64,000 nucleotides of DNA, from the NCBI RefSeq assembly GCF_003369915.1, contig NW_022881614.1, positions 21,306,336-21,370,335 on the forward strand, read 5' to 3'. The notes under the pieces were generated by a model. That model had not been told where the DNA came from, searched no databases, and saw nothing but the letters and a program-made list of their open reading frames with translations. The position numbers were made by a program, and so were the translations under genes. How positions within the stretch are numbered: position 1 is the stretch's first letter; every line of letters starts with the position of its first letter. Positions 21,647-33,015 of the stretch are shown in pieces. Origin of the DNA: Drosophila miranda (lineage: Eukaryota; Arthropoda; Insecta; Diptera; Drosophilidae).

Positions 21647-24600
21647 ATGAAATTTTTACAACATAACATTCAATCTATTAAAGCCAATAAAAACGACCTA
21701 GTATTCTACTTAAACAATGAAAACTTCGACTTTGCCATTCTGGCTGAAGTTTTCTCTCACGATCTCCGTTTTAGGAAACTAGCCAACTTCAATATGTTAG
21801 AAAAACATAGAGAGGACGGTTATGGAGGAGTGGCGATTGCCTACAAAAAAGAATTAAGAGTTAAAAGACTGATATATGAGACAGAGCAAGATATAATTAT
21901 AGCAAGAACCATCAACAACAAAGATAAATTTCTTATCACCTCAGTATATTTTGAACCTTTGTTGTCTCTTGCATCCTTCAAGCAAGCGATTAACAATTTC
22001 CTTGAATATTTAGATGCATTCGGAAAAGTCATAGTTGCAGGAGATTTTAACGCAAGACATACCTTTTCTGGAGACAGAACCAACAGTGGAAAGGGAACTT
22101 TTCTCATGCAAGCTATGTCAAATGCTGGCTACAGTCTAGCAAATGACCACAGTCTCACATTCAGAAGACACATCGACTCAACATCAGGGTCTGTACTCGA
22201 TTTAACTTTTACAAAGTTTTACCTAGGAGGCAGCCACCATCACCCAATAACCTTTGAAACAGCAGGATATCAACACAAACTCAAAACTTTCCTTGCCAAA
22301 AACAGGCTACTGAAAAAGCTAAGCCAGTTTGAGGCCGACAAAGATATGGATAATTTAGCGAAGAACATCCAACAGGAAATAAAAGCAGCTACTTATGAAA
22401 TCAAAAACAAATGTCCAAAATTATGGTGGGACGAGAATTTAGCCAAACTATTCAGGGAGTTTGCAGAGTCGCAGAAGAAGGCAGCTTCAGAACCCTCCTT
22501 TCAAAATTATTGTTCTGCTGTTAATCTCAAGGTTAAATGGAAAAAATCTGTTAAAATTGCCAAAAGAACTAGCTATGCCAGGAAGTTAACAGAGTTAAAT
22601 GTAAATCGAACTCAAGAGAAGCTGGAGATTCCTCAGAAATCTAAAAAACTGTCAAGAGAACACCCCAGAAATTTTCGACCCTGACAAAGCTGGGCCATAC
22701 CTGGAATTCCTTAACGAACAAATAACCTCAGAAGCAAAGGATGTAGACGAAGAAATGTACTCAACCAAGAACAATGAAAATCCTTTCTTTTCCTTGGAAG
22801 AGTTAGAGGCTGTGTTAGTCAGAAACAGAAAAACGGCAGGAGGAATAGATCACATCACATACGAGATGCTGAGTGCTCTCAACACTAGTATAAAGACAGA
22901 ACTTGTACATTTTTACAACCGTCGAGTGGCTATGTGCGATTTCCCAGTCGAATGGAGATCTATCAGAATTGTACCAATACCGAAAAAAACATGGATCTGA
23001 CTGACTTAAAACATTTTCGACCATATCTCTCATTTCGGTTCTAGCCAAGACAGTAAATGGCATGGTGAAAGCCAGGCTGGAAAAGCATATACAAGAAAAC
23101 AAGATTATACCCTACAGATCTTATGCATACCAAAAAAAACAAGTCTGCAGCGATGTGCATAAATGATGTCATCAATGTGGTAGCGGCAAAGAAAAAGAAC
23201 AAGGAACACGTTACTCTTGTGGTTGTTGACCTCAACAATGCTACAATTGTGTCAACCTGAAATTCTTAAAAAGACTAATGGAAAATGAGTGTTTTCCTAA
23301 AACATACATTGACTGGATCATCAGTTTTATGCATAGCTCGCAAACGACGGTCAACACTTTTTCCCTTTGCGGTCTCGTCACTGACAAAACCGAAAAAGAC
23401 CACGCAGAAGCAGAACACTTTTTGTCTCTTCGCTTGTGTTATGTGTTTCGGGTTTTCGGTTGAGCCCGACACACGATCGGGTCTCACAATAACAGCTTAG
23501 AGAGACACTTTGGTCAAGCGCTCGCAGCAAAAGTGTCTTTAGATGAGCAGAACCCAAAAAGTGTCTGAGTAAAGTGTTTTTAGTTTTTTATTCGTGTTTA
23601 TGTTTATTTATTCATGTTTTTCGCATCTTTTTGGTTATGTTATTGTAATATTTATACTTATTTGCGAATTTTCTGCAAACTGAAGAGACATGGATATGGA
23701 TGTATGTATATATGTATGTATGTATATATTTTGTATTAATACGAATTTAGCTTAACCACTAACAATGAGTTAATATTTTCCGCACTTAAAGAGCAACGTT
23801 TTTCATTCAAAATATAATGAAGTGCTGAAAAGGCTCTTTCGACGATACCTGAGTGGCCGGTGTAGCCAGCACCACCTGTGCGAGCGAATTCAAGTGTGGT
23901 GATCTTAGCTTCATGTCGTTAAAAAGCTGCAATATATCGGCATTTAATGGTAAACCGCCATTGTTCATAGCAAAGTTCTTCACATCAGTAAAAATTTCGG
24001 AAAGTTGTTCAGGAACAGGCTCATTTTGGGTTTGGGACAGTGTCTGACACAATTCACGAAGGCAAGTGATCGTTGCCACAGCCACCACACGTACAAGCAC
24101 GCATACATACGCAAAAGACACTTTTTTCGTTCGCTCGCGACAAGATGCTCAGTGAAAAACAGGAACAAAAGAGAAGTGAAAAAGTCGGTCTTTGCTTGAG
24201 CGAAGAGCGAGTTGAGCAAAAACAGATTTGATCGGGTCTTTTCAGTCCCTTTTCTCAATGTGTTCGTCAATGAGAGGTTTTTATCAGACACGCCGAAAGT
24301 GTCAACAGTTATTTGCGAGCTATGGTTTTTATGTCTATGAGCCTACTGAAAATAGGGGAAGCTGTTCAGGTAGTTCAGGGAGGAATCCACAGGGCTCTTG
24401 TCTGTCGCCCCTCCTTTTTAATGTATACACAAAAAGACTACATCAGATCTGTGATAGAAATACTCATATGGTGCAATTTTCAGATGACTTCGTTATAATC
24501 TCTCACAACAGAGAGTTTACTGTAGCGGTTGAAAACCTTAATAAAAAACTAAATGACTTTAACCTTCTATGTAGTGATCTCGGTTTTAGCTTCAATCCAA

Positions 24601-25880
24601 GCAAATCTGCAGCAATGAATGTAGGAAAAATACAGGTCAGAGCGGTAAATATTTCTGTTAGAAATGTGCCTATACAAATCGAAAAGATATCCGTTTCTTA
24701 GGCAGACTGATTAGCGCAAACATGTCAAATGTCAGTCATGTAAAAATGGTTAAAGAACAAACAAAAAAATTCAACAGACTCCTCCAGCTTGCGACTACTA
24801 TCAAATCAGGTCTAAAACTTAAAACAAGTACCAACATCTTCAAAGCTTTTATTAGAACAAAACAAGAATATGCTATCACAAGTTTTTCAGACATGGGATC
24901 TGGAGCAAGTAAATATATAGAAATAGCGCAAGCTAAAACACTCAGAAGGTGTGTTGGGGTGCCACCTGACACAAGCAAACACGAAATTTTTGTCTTCGCT
25001 GGTGTAATGCCACCTGTTTTCAGGAAGAAATGAATGAAAAATGAAGAATGAAGAAATAAAAACTATATTTTATGAGTTTCTGAACAAGTACAGAAAGGAC
25101 GACTGGAACATTCTATCAACAGATGCCTCAGTTACAGAAAGTACATGTGGCATAGGAATAGTAGAATGGCCTAGTGGAAATATCCAAAGTACAAAATAGA
25201 AAACAGATTATCCTCAGTAGGTGCCGAACTCGTAGGCCTTAAAAAGGCCTGCGAACTATGTCTTAAATATAATTACAAAAAGGCTTTGATTTTAAGTGAT
25301 GGACTAGGAGCTATTAATTTAATTAAAAATAAGAATACAGACTCGTACCTAGTGAATGATATTCACAACATAATTAACCAATCAGACATTCAGAAACTTG
25401 ACATTCTATGGGTCCCTGGTCACAAGGGTGTGGCCATCAACGAAAAGACTGACATAGCAGCAAAGGCTGCTACAAGTGAGGGGTTTACAATAAATATAAA
25501 ATACAGCTACAAGGAGGCTCAAAGAGAAATTAGGAACTTTTTAGTATACAAATGGAATGAGGACTACGGACGAAGTGTAGGACGAAGGGATCCAGCCTCA
25601 TAGTCATATTTCCAGACATACCAGTAAACCCTGGCATTTTTCTCTTAAATGGAATGCTAAAAGCATCAGACCATTAACAGACTTATGACGGAACACACAT
25701 ACGACAAAGTCTTCCTACACAGAATCAAAGCAATTGACTCAAATATCTGCGAAACGTGCAATGTAACTGAATATGCGAACACCTGATCTTCGGTTGCCAA
25801 AGATTTGCCGGGCTCAGAATATTAATAAAAAAAGAGCCGCTACATCTCAGAGAGCTGGCAATCTTCATCAAAACTGCTGA
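21647..25880 (+). pseudogene. I-like ORF2 (endonuclease-RT-RNase H), copy A
   Basis: ATG 21647 opens an endonuclease (MKFLQHNIQSIK, GDFNARH, SHHHPITF) to a shift near 22610. The RT begins with KTAGGIDHITYEML and has a DDF catalytic box (24485), where copy B has the expected ADDF. RNase H follows (STDAS, GAELVGL, SDGLGAINL, NEKTDIAAKAA: the D-E-D-D set). An 11-codon deletion lies near 22215 (GIHIENWKCEK present in copy B). Copy A keeps TGG at about 25410 where copy B has TAG. Many frameshifts; not functional. Confidence 0.8.
23332..24324 (-). mobile_element. hAT DNA transposon remnant nested in I-like ORF2 (copy A)
   Basis: 993 bp element bounded by inverted termini CATAGCTCGCAAA, continuing imperfectly for about 29 bp to ACACTTT. 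The target duplication is GTTTTATG on the left (23324-23331), with one extra T on the right (24325-24333). On the minus strand it codes for the end of a hAT transposase: the dimerisation-region motif LNSLAQVVLATPATQVS followed by a decayed ERAF. Removing element and duplication leaves the host ORF2 frame (WIISFM/SMSLL) continuous. Too short for a full transposase, so non-autonomous. Confidence 0.85.
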
Positions 25881-26101
25881 CTTAAACTTTTGACCCCTTT
25901 TTTCTTCATCATGTTATAAAGTAATTTCAGTTTATTTTCTAAAACAGTTAAGTAATTTTCTCTTTTTTTTTATATACCGACCTGTCAAACGCGCAAACTA
26001 CATCACCAGTATCTGATCAATGTGGCTACAGTGCTACGATCAAAATTCCGATCATCCTTGAGATGATTTAAAACAAAAAAAAAATAATAATAATAATAAT
26101 A

Positions 26102-29100
26102 ATGTCTGCCGATATAGTGAAACAGTTGAAAGGCACTCGATCCGATGTTGAGGCTGCGGCCACGACAATTAAGCTGAAATTCAAGAATTCAGCAAGGGCA
26201 TCGGGATAAACGACGCCTCCTTTCCGCTAAGATATGAGTTGAGCGTGTTGCGCCAGCTGTGTCTCGCCTTGAAGGACAATCTGCACCAGCATGACGATCT
26301 CTACTGCGACATTGCGGCACCGTGGTACCACACGTGGAGCCCTACGAGGAGAAGCCGAGCCTGTGGGAAGCTCATCTAACGAGCCTGCGGTACATACATC
26401 GTGAGCTTTGTCAGGAGGTAAGTTGAAGAACCAATGCTTGCTGGCTGGTATCCTAATGTACGGGTGCTTCGCAGAAATCCCTGACGGAATGCCAGAAAAT
26501 GTACGGCTAGTCCGATCGCAGCCCTGCCGCCTGCAAGGGGAGGCTGACTACAGGTTTTATTTGGACATCCATCTGACGCACTTCAATGGCATTCACTTGC
26601 AATGCAGAAGGAGACGTTGCCCATCGCCGCCACAGATCAACTATATTACGCCTTGGAGGCAATGGGTGTCCTCTTTGACACCATTCGCCAGCGTAAAGTG
26701 GCAAAGAATGCGGCTCTCCTGGTCCAGCTGAATGATGCCCTGTTCAGCAAGCGAGGCAAAGCCTTTCTGATGTACCTGAGCGCCCTTCCGCCCGAGAGCA
26801 CGACGAAAATGTACGACCCGCTTCTCAAGCTCCTGAGCTGCAGCTGGCCACACCCAGCTCTGAGCTGACTACTCAATTCACGGAGTATCTGGGCCTGGTT
26901 CTGGCACTGATGCAGATCGACATGTTTTCCATAGAAGCGCCGCTCGAACAACAACTGGCACTGAAGTTGCTGCGCATTTGTCGCGACCTGTACAAGGACG
27001 TCTCTCCGCAGAACTACTCCATCCAGCTCCTCTACTACTATGTCAAGCTGTTGTAAGTGCGCGAGGCTACGGCGGACTTCAAGCGGACTTACATCGATCT
27101 GTGCAAGAAGTTCGTCTACTTCTTCGAGCACAAGGGCGCGACGCACGCCAAAGAGCAGTGGTTCATGGACCTGCTGGTGTTCTTCCAGCGCCTGCAGATG
27201 CTGCTTCATCAGAGCAGCAACAAGCCTCCTTAGACATTTTTTGGCAGCAGCTCGAGGCGACGACAGTCCGAGGTATACACCGCCCACTTTCAACTGCTGC
27301 ATGGCTGCCTTGGCTGACGGTGAACGTAGTGAGGAGTCCGCTGGGGACAGCTGCTCCAACGAGGCCTGTAAAAGCATTCGCAGGCATTGCCTTCTCTACT
27401 TCGGATGTGCGCCCTGGAAGCTTACGTTAACTGGCAGCCGACGACCGAACAGAAGTCGGACAAGGTACGTCTGCCACAGCTGGAAAACCTTTTACCTAAT
27501 GAGCTTTCTCTTCAGGCACCCTATAAGCCGCTCTTGGGCATTCTTGGCTACACCAAGAGCATGAAGTGCCTGGGGCCCTCCGCCATGGAGCTAGACAAGC
27601 TGGTGCGTCTACTGGCACTCGTGGCCGAAAAGGTAGCGTGTCCCGAACAAATGTCCCTTGTGCTGGCCTTCTTGGAGCCCTTGCAACATCTACGACCGCT
27701 CATCACAGCCAGAAAATGCTTAGTGTGCTCCTGCGAATCTACAAGCCAGTGTCCACTGCAAGAGCTCCGACATGGCAACCGTCTGCAGTCCACCTACCTT
27801 GCGGCCCAAACGAATCCCTCGCGGTTGCGTTCACAGCTCTTCGTCCACTACCACAATGCCAATAATACGGAGAAGTGCGTCTACGAGTGGCACGAGTCCA
27901 GTCCTATGCCCAACCCCTAACCCCCGCCCAAAAGAAACAGCTATACGATGTGGATCTGTTGGCCGTGCTGCACTTCCAGAGTGCGCGGCCCGTACCCCTG
28001 CTGCAGTCGCTACTACGCTGCCGTCACAATGACTACCACCTGGTTCTCCTGGCACGCAAGATGCGCACCGACAGCGAGGTGGTGCGTCAGTGCGAGGAAC
28101 TGCGCTCCCAGCTGCAAAGCACGGCCCTCAAGCAACCGCTCAGCCGCATGCAACAGCTGGCCATTGGCCATACCAGTATCAGTGTGCTGCTGGAGGCTTT
28201 GGAGGCACAGAGACCAAGTTCTCGATCAAGGAGACGGCCGAGAACAGCCTGGAGGAGTTAAATGTCAAGAACAACTTGCTGGAGCTCAACATTAAGCGGG
28301 AGCATCGCTGGTGGAGTTGGCTACATCGGCCATCGCTGGCTTCGCGGCCTTCTTCGAACGTGCAGACCAAGAGCCGCTCGGCTGCGACGATACACCAATC
28401 GACTGGGAAGCCCTGATCGACGATGCAGTTGCTGCAGCCATGGCTCTGTCCACCATGGGCTACATGGCGCAGGCCGATGAAGCCTGGCTGCTGATACTCA
28501 AGATTGGGCAAATGCTGGACGAGAGATTCACCTACCTGCGAGCCCTGACCCACTTCCTGGGACAAGACCACCTGAATTCTAACCAGCAGCTCCAACTCTC
28601 CGAGGAGGTGGATCGAGCGCAGGAGCTGCTCGACGATCTGTGGCCTCAGCTCCAAAACGGATGGTTCTCTAAGCGCCAACATACTATAGTGATGCTCTGC
28701 CTCTGCCACATGGCCAGCTACTATGCGCGGCAGGACTGTCTGTGCCACGCCCAGCTGCTGTTGCTGCAGGCCGAGGAGCTGCGCGCCCAGTTCGATGAGC
28801 GAGTTGGCAAGAGCGACATTGTGCAGATCACAATCCAGACAGTTCGCTTTCGATTGGACTACATGCGGAAGAAGCGGTGCAGCAGCCTGCCTAGGAGGCC
28901 GTCGCCCCTGCGACAGCTAGACACGCTGGTCGACAGCGTGCGCAACTACTGCACAGTGTCCAGCGTGGACCTGGGAGCTCTGCAGCTGCTGCTGGCTGAC
29001 CTCGTGAGGGAGAGCACCGAGTGTGCGGCCAATCGGCTGACCGAGCCGTTTACGCCTTTTACGGCACCACGCTTAACCTGGTGCTGCAGTCGGGTATGGC

Positions 29101-30404
29101 CCTGCGGACCATTGAGGTGCTCATCTCGTGGCTCTGGATGAACCTGCAGAATGAGTACCTGGACCAGGCGCAGTCCAAGCTGCGCCTCCTGGACCATTTG
29201 CTCGCCATCAAGCCGCTTAGTCGAACGCTGGTGGAGCAGACATCGGCCAAATACATCCCCGCAATAGCCGCCAAGGAAGATCTCAAGGCGAATGCCATGA
29301 GCGAGCTGACCAGCAACATGCTGCTCATGCAGCTCGTGGAGCCGATAAAGAAGCAGAACCAGCTGGACGTGGCCACACTCAAGTCTCTGCCCATGCACGA
29401 GCCAATTCCCACCAGCCATCAGCTGCAGCGCTATGTGAGCAAGCAAGGGATGCCGCCCCATCTACGGGACAGCATGCAGCTGCAATGTATCTACTTTATC
29501 GTGGGATGTCTCCATGCCCGCTTCAGCTTCTTGAAAGGGAGACGATCAGCTGGACGACTTCTACGTAGGGGCAGGCAATTGCTGCAGGAGGATCCCGTAC
29601 GCACCGCCACACTGGGCTCCATGCTCATCGTGCACGAACTCTACCACGTCAACTATCTTCGCTTCAGAAAGAAGCACAAGGAGGCTCTCAGCTATGCGGA
29701 GGCAGTTCTCAATCAGTGCCCCAAACGGCGGACATCAACTATAGCTTCAACCTCATGGTCCAGATGAAGACGGCCCGGTTGGAGCTGCATCTCGTTGGCA
29801 AAGCGAGGGCGAAGACCATTAGGCGAGCCCTCGCTTTTAGCACTTCGCCAGAGGATAAACGCAGGAAAGGTGTTGTTGAGGGGACTACCAAGGCAAAATC
29901 ATCTGCCAGAAAGACGCCCAGGTTCAAGATATACACGGAGCTGGAATTGCGACCACCCATCGGCTGCAGCAACAGCAGCAGCAGTAGCAGCAAGAGCGGC
30001 AATGAGAACACGCCCATCGGATCATGTGGATCTGAATGCCTGCCAGACGATCGAGATAAGCGATGACGATGCTGCTTCGGTTTCAGCTTCGACTCCGGCT
30101 CCCTCTCAACTGAAACGATCCCAATCTGTGCCAGCCAAGGCCACAAAGACACGCTCCGCTAGAATTGGTAGCCAACTAAAAGTACCAGAGATCATTGAAT
30201 TGGACGACACCATGGAAGAGACGCCTTCCACCTCATCGCAGCCTCAGTGAAGCGGTATCCGACTAGTGATGCAAGGAGCACTCGTGCCCGCAACAGGCAA
30301 CTCGAGGAAACGCCAGCGACCACGCGGGACGACCACGTCGGAAGGTACCGGAGCCTGCACCCCAGCAGGAGACAGTCAGCCTTAGGCGGCGGCAAAGGAA
30401 CTGA
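26102..30404 (+). pseudogene. thr: three rows (separase regulatory subunit), copy 2, heavily frameshifted
   Basis: Same gene as 2864-7150, from ATG 26102 to TGA 30402-30404. The 14 bp missing from copy 1 exon 1 and the 39 bp missing near 4630 are present here. The frame is broken many times, mostly by single-base losses in short runs (for example near 26185, 26315, 26600, 26848, 27227, 27255, 27311, 29535), which look like consensus errors. Differences less easily blamed on sequencing are a TAC to TAA change at 27054-27056, a 12 bp in-frame loss near 27555, and a small rearrangement near 29047. The 51 bp second intron is preserved with GT and AG ends. Confidence 0.8.
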
Positions 30405-30540
30405 TCAGAACTGACACTTGCATAGGCTTATAATAGTTTATAGTTAATATTTTTTGTAGGTTGTCCTTATTCCATTTGATTGTGTATTTATAAACGTTAT
30501 GGCAAGGAGATCGACCTTCCAGAGAATGTCTAAAATGTTC

Positions 30541-31207
30541 TTATTGCTTGAGCACGCGTATCAGCGAACTCTTGCAGATGTCCTGGACCACCGACCAAGC
30601 TGAATCCGATTCTGTCCGTGGTCGAAGAAGCCAGCGCCGACTTGCAGCCCTCCTGCAGCAACTCTCCCACATAGCGCTTTCCGTTTGCTGAACACAGACG
30701 AAACATATGGATCGACGAGGATTCTACTGAACTTTCATTCTGTTAGAGGACTCACCCGAGAAGAGACGCCCCGTCCGTGCATGGCATCCTGGAGCCATTC
30801 CCCCACATAGACGCGTCTGTCCGCATACCAATGTATGCCGCGTCCTTGCCGCTTGTTCATCTGCCACTGACCAAAGTAGACGGATCCATCGTCGTAGTAC
30901 TGTTTTCCCTCCCCGCTGCGCTTGTCATGGCGCCAATGACCACATAGAGGCGATGCACCTGGCCATCAGGGGACTACCGCCGCATGGATCCGTAGCCATG
31001 ACGTTGGCCCCGCTGCCACTGGCCCTCGTACACAATCCACGACGGCTCGATTTCACTCCATAGCCGTGGTGTTGGTTCCTCAGCCACTTGCCCTGATAGC
31101 GGCCATGTCCTCCGGCAGGATAGCGCAGGCTTCGAACACCATTGCCGCACCAGCATGGCACGACATGTTGCAGACAACTGAGCCCCAGCCCGCTTTGGGT
31201 TTGTCAT
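30541..31207 (-). pseudogene. MORN-repeat protein, copy 2, disabled
   Basis: Same two-exon gene as 7288-7958. Exon 1 starts at 31207 and meets a TAG at 30976-30974 (GAG in copy 1), cutting the protein after the third MORN repeat. Several single-base losses add frameshifts on both sides of the intron, including one in exon 2 (TCGGCGCTGG). The nonsense change is shared with copy 3, so it was probably present in their common ancestor or spread by conversion. Confidence 0.75.
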
Positions 31208-32056
31208 CTGTGCTCTTCTTTCGTGTCCTGGGTGCGTGCGGTGTCCCTTTTCTAATCAACCCCAACCATGTGTCCTGGCTCCGTTTGCCCCCATCCAAAA
31301 AACTTTCGTTAGCTAGTCGCTCTTCCAGTCGCTCCTGGCACGCAAGCCTAACGACCTGATGGAAGTCAGGCGGGGGGAACGGCAATAGAAAATCGCTTGC
31401 TTCGTTTAATATAGGTAGAAAAAAATCGTTTAATCGTACGTGTATAAATTACAGCGCAATTTCGCTTACATATTCGCCTATCAATATCAAAATTTGGGCT
31501 AACACGATCTGGTTCGGTTCGAATTATTGGGTTCTTACACACTACGTGGGCGAGGGAAGACTGCGCTATGGATGAGGTCTGGGTCTGACATCGCGAGCGA
31601 TGGCATACCACTAAAATACAATACAGATATAAGCGGACGCGCCAACTAGTTACAACAAATATTCAAGCTAATATTGAGGAATATTTAGTCAACACAGTGG
31701 TTTAAACTTGAAAGTAGTATTGCTTTAGCTTGGGTCTTTCATCATTGCATGCGATGAGTACACAGGGGTTACGATGTGTAAAGGTCTTGAGCTTAAAGAA
31801 ACATTGCTCGGGGCACAATCCTTTAGAATATACGTACTCATACTGTTTTTGTATAATAAAAATCTACTGCCTTCTGCGTATCACAATTTGCATCAACTAC
31901 AAATTTACAAAATATTCACTTATTTAGTCTGAGGATTGACGGCGAGGCCTCTGGCCCACTGCGTCAGTGTCTTTTCTTTTCGTTTTCGTTAAGTTTTCAG
32001 AGAAGGATCGCCGAGATGGTTTATTGCTTCGTGGGATCCTCGCGCGATTGATACTG
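31208..32056. other. non-coding: MORN 5' flank and olf186-F 3' UTR, copy 2
   Basis: Counterpart of 7959-8683. It retains the segment just after the olf186-F stop (about 31933-32010, with TTTTCTTTTCGTTTTCGTT) that copy 1 lost at its inversion breakpoint. No coding sequence seen. Confidence 0.55.
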
Positions 32057-32589
32057 CTAAACGATGTCGCCGGCGGCACCGTAGTGGATGCCGTTATTGC
32101 GATTATGGTTGTTATGGTGCTCGAGGTGATCCTGTTCCATCTGCTCCTTGAGGATCTCCAGCTCCCGTATGCCGGAGACCGTCACCTCGTACTTGTGCGT
32201 CACCAGAGACCGATAGAAGTGTATGGCGAAAGCCAGGAAGATAATCATCACGGGTATCAGCACCACGCAGGCCGACCAGGCCGCCGGCGGGCTCAGATCA
32301 TAGAACTTTACCAGCACAGTATGGCTATCTCCAACAGGAATAGGATCAACCCCAGCAGCGTCGAAAATGCCCACGCCGTCTCAATGTACCAGTGCAGGCG
32401 CTCGTGCGCCGACTCGTGCACCAGGGAGATGCTGTGCAGGTTGCACACTACCTCGATGTTCGGCAGGATGCAGGTGCTAATCATCAAAGCCAGCATATGC
32501 ACGGCCACCAGCATAGTGGTGCAGATCGCAAACGCCACTAGCATTCCGGGCGGAACCTTTGTGTCGTGGTCCAGCTGCACCATCGCCAC
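32057..32589 (-). pseudogene. olf186-F: olf186-F (Orai) last exon, copy 2, pore residue deleted
   Basis: Exon from 32589, after the CCCCACAG acceptor, to the stop at 32057-32059. It starts VAMVQLD instead of VAMVEVQLD: a clean 6 bp in-frame deletion removes Glu-Val. That glutamate (E106 in human Orai1, E178 in fly Orai) is the calcium selectivity filter. A one-base loss in the CCC of the TM3-end codons (near 32311, TTTACCAGC) also shifts frame, though it lies in a region rich in probable consensus errors. The normal C-terminal tail ([17 protein letters not shown]) is in correct orientation. Confidence 0.88.
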
Positions 32590-33015
32590 CTGTGGGGGGA
32601 CGCAAAAGAGCAGAGGTCGGGAGATTAGTGAGAGTCGTGGATGGGCTACGGGTTACTCTGCCAAGATCGCCGCTCTCAGGAGGCAATGCTCCTTCTATTA
32701 TTATTATTAGCCATCTTTCTCAACATTTTGGCAAGTGTTGCTGGCGCGAGCAGATTTGTTTATATAATAAGTATCTAATTGGGTTAATTTATCTGATCTG
32801 CCCCTCTCTCACCTGCTACCTAGGTGCACAAACAATGTTTTAAAGAAAACAGTAAAAAAAATATGTTGTTGCAAAAACAACATTCCAAAAATTAAGAGAT
32901 TGTTAACGTAGATTAATTCTATAATATTCATCTTTCGATTTTATAATAGAATTTGACGTTGGCTATCAATGAATATGGTGGGAATCCGCCTTCTGTCAGC
33001 GAGATCTATTGCCTG
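32590..33015 (-). other. olf186-F intron remnant, copy 2
   Basis: Same intronic stretch as 9277-9766, ending at the identical BEL insertion point (CTATTGCCTG before the LTR). This shows the BEL junction predates the copy 1/copy 2 duplication. Confidence 0.65.

Larger units (their letters stand above)
20060..25970 (+). mobile_element. I-like LINE with RNase H, copy A, carrying a hAT insertion
   Basis: Plus-strand LINE with ORF1 (three CCHC-like knuckles), and ORF2 with endonuclease, RT and RNase H. This domain order and the near-contiguous ORF1/ORF2 (2 nt gap) point to the I clade. ORF2 is interrupted by a hAT element with an 8 bp target duplication. Relative to copy B this copy has lost 33 bp in the endonuclease and about 250-300 bp after the RT (near 25032). 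The 5' end is uncertain (possibly near 19640). The 3' end merges into the AT-rich leader of thr. Confidence 0.82.

Noticed and set aside
23350-24306. GTCAAC 6 bp direct repeat as the hAT target duplication, with ACTTT termini
   Set aside because: A longer terminus (CATAGCTCGCAAA) lies outside it with an 8 bp GTTTTATG duplication, the hAT standard, and that placement restores the host frame.
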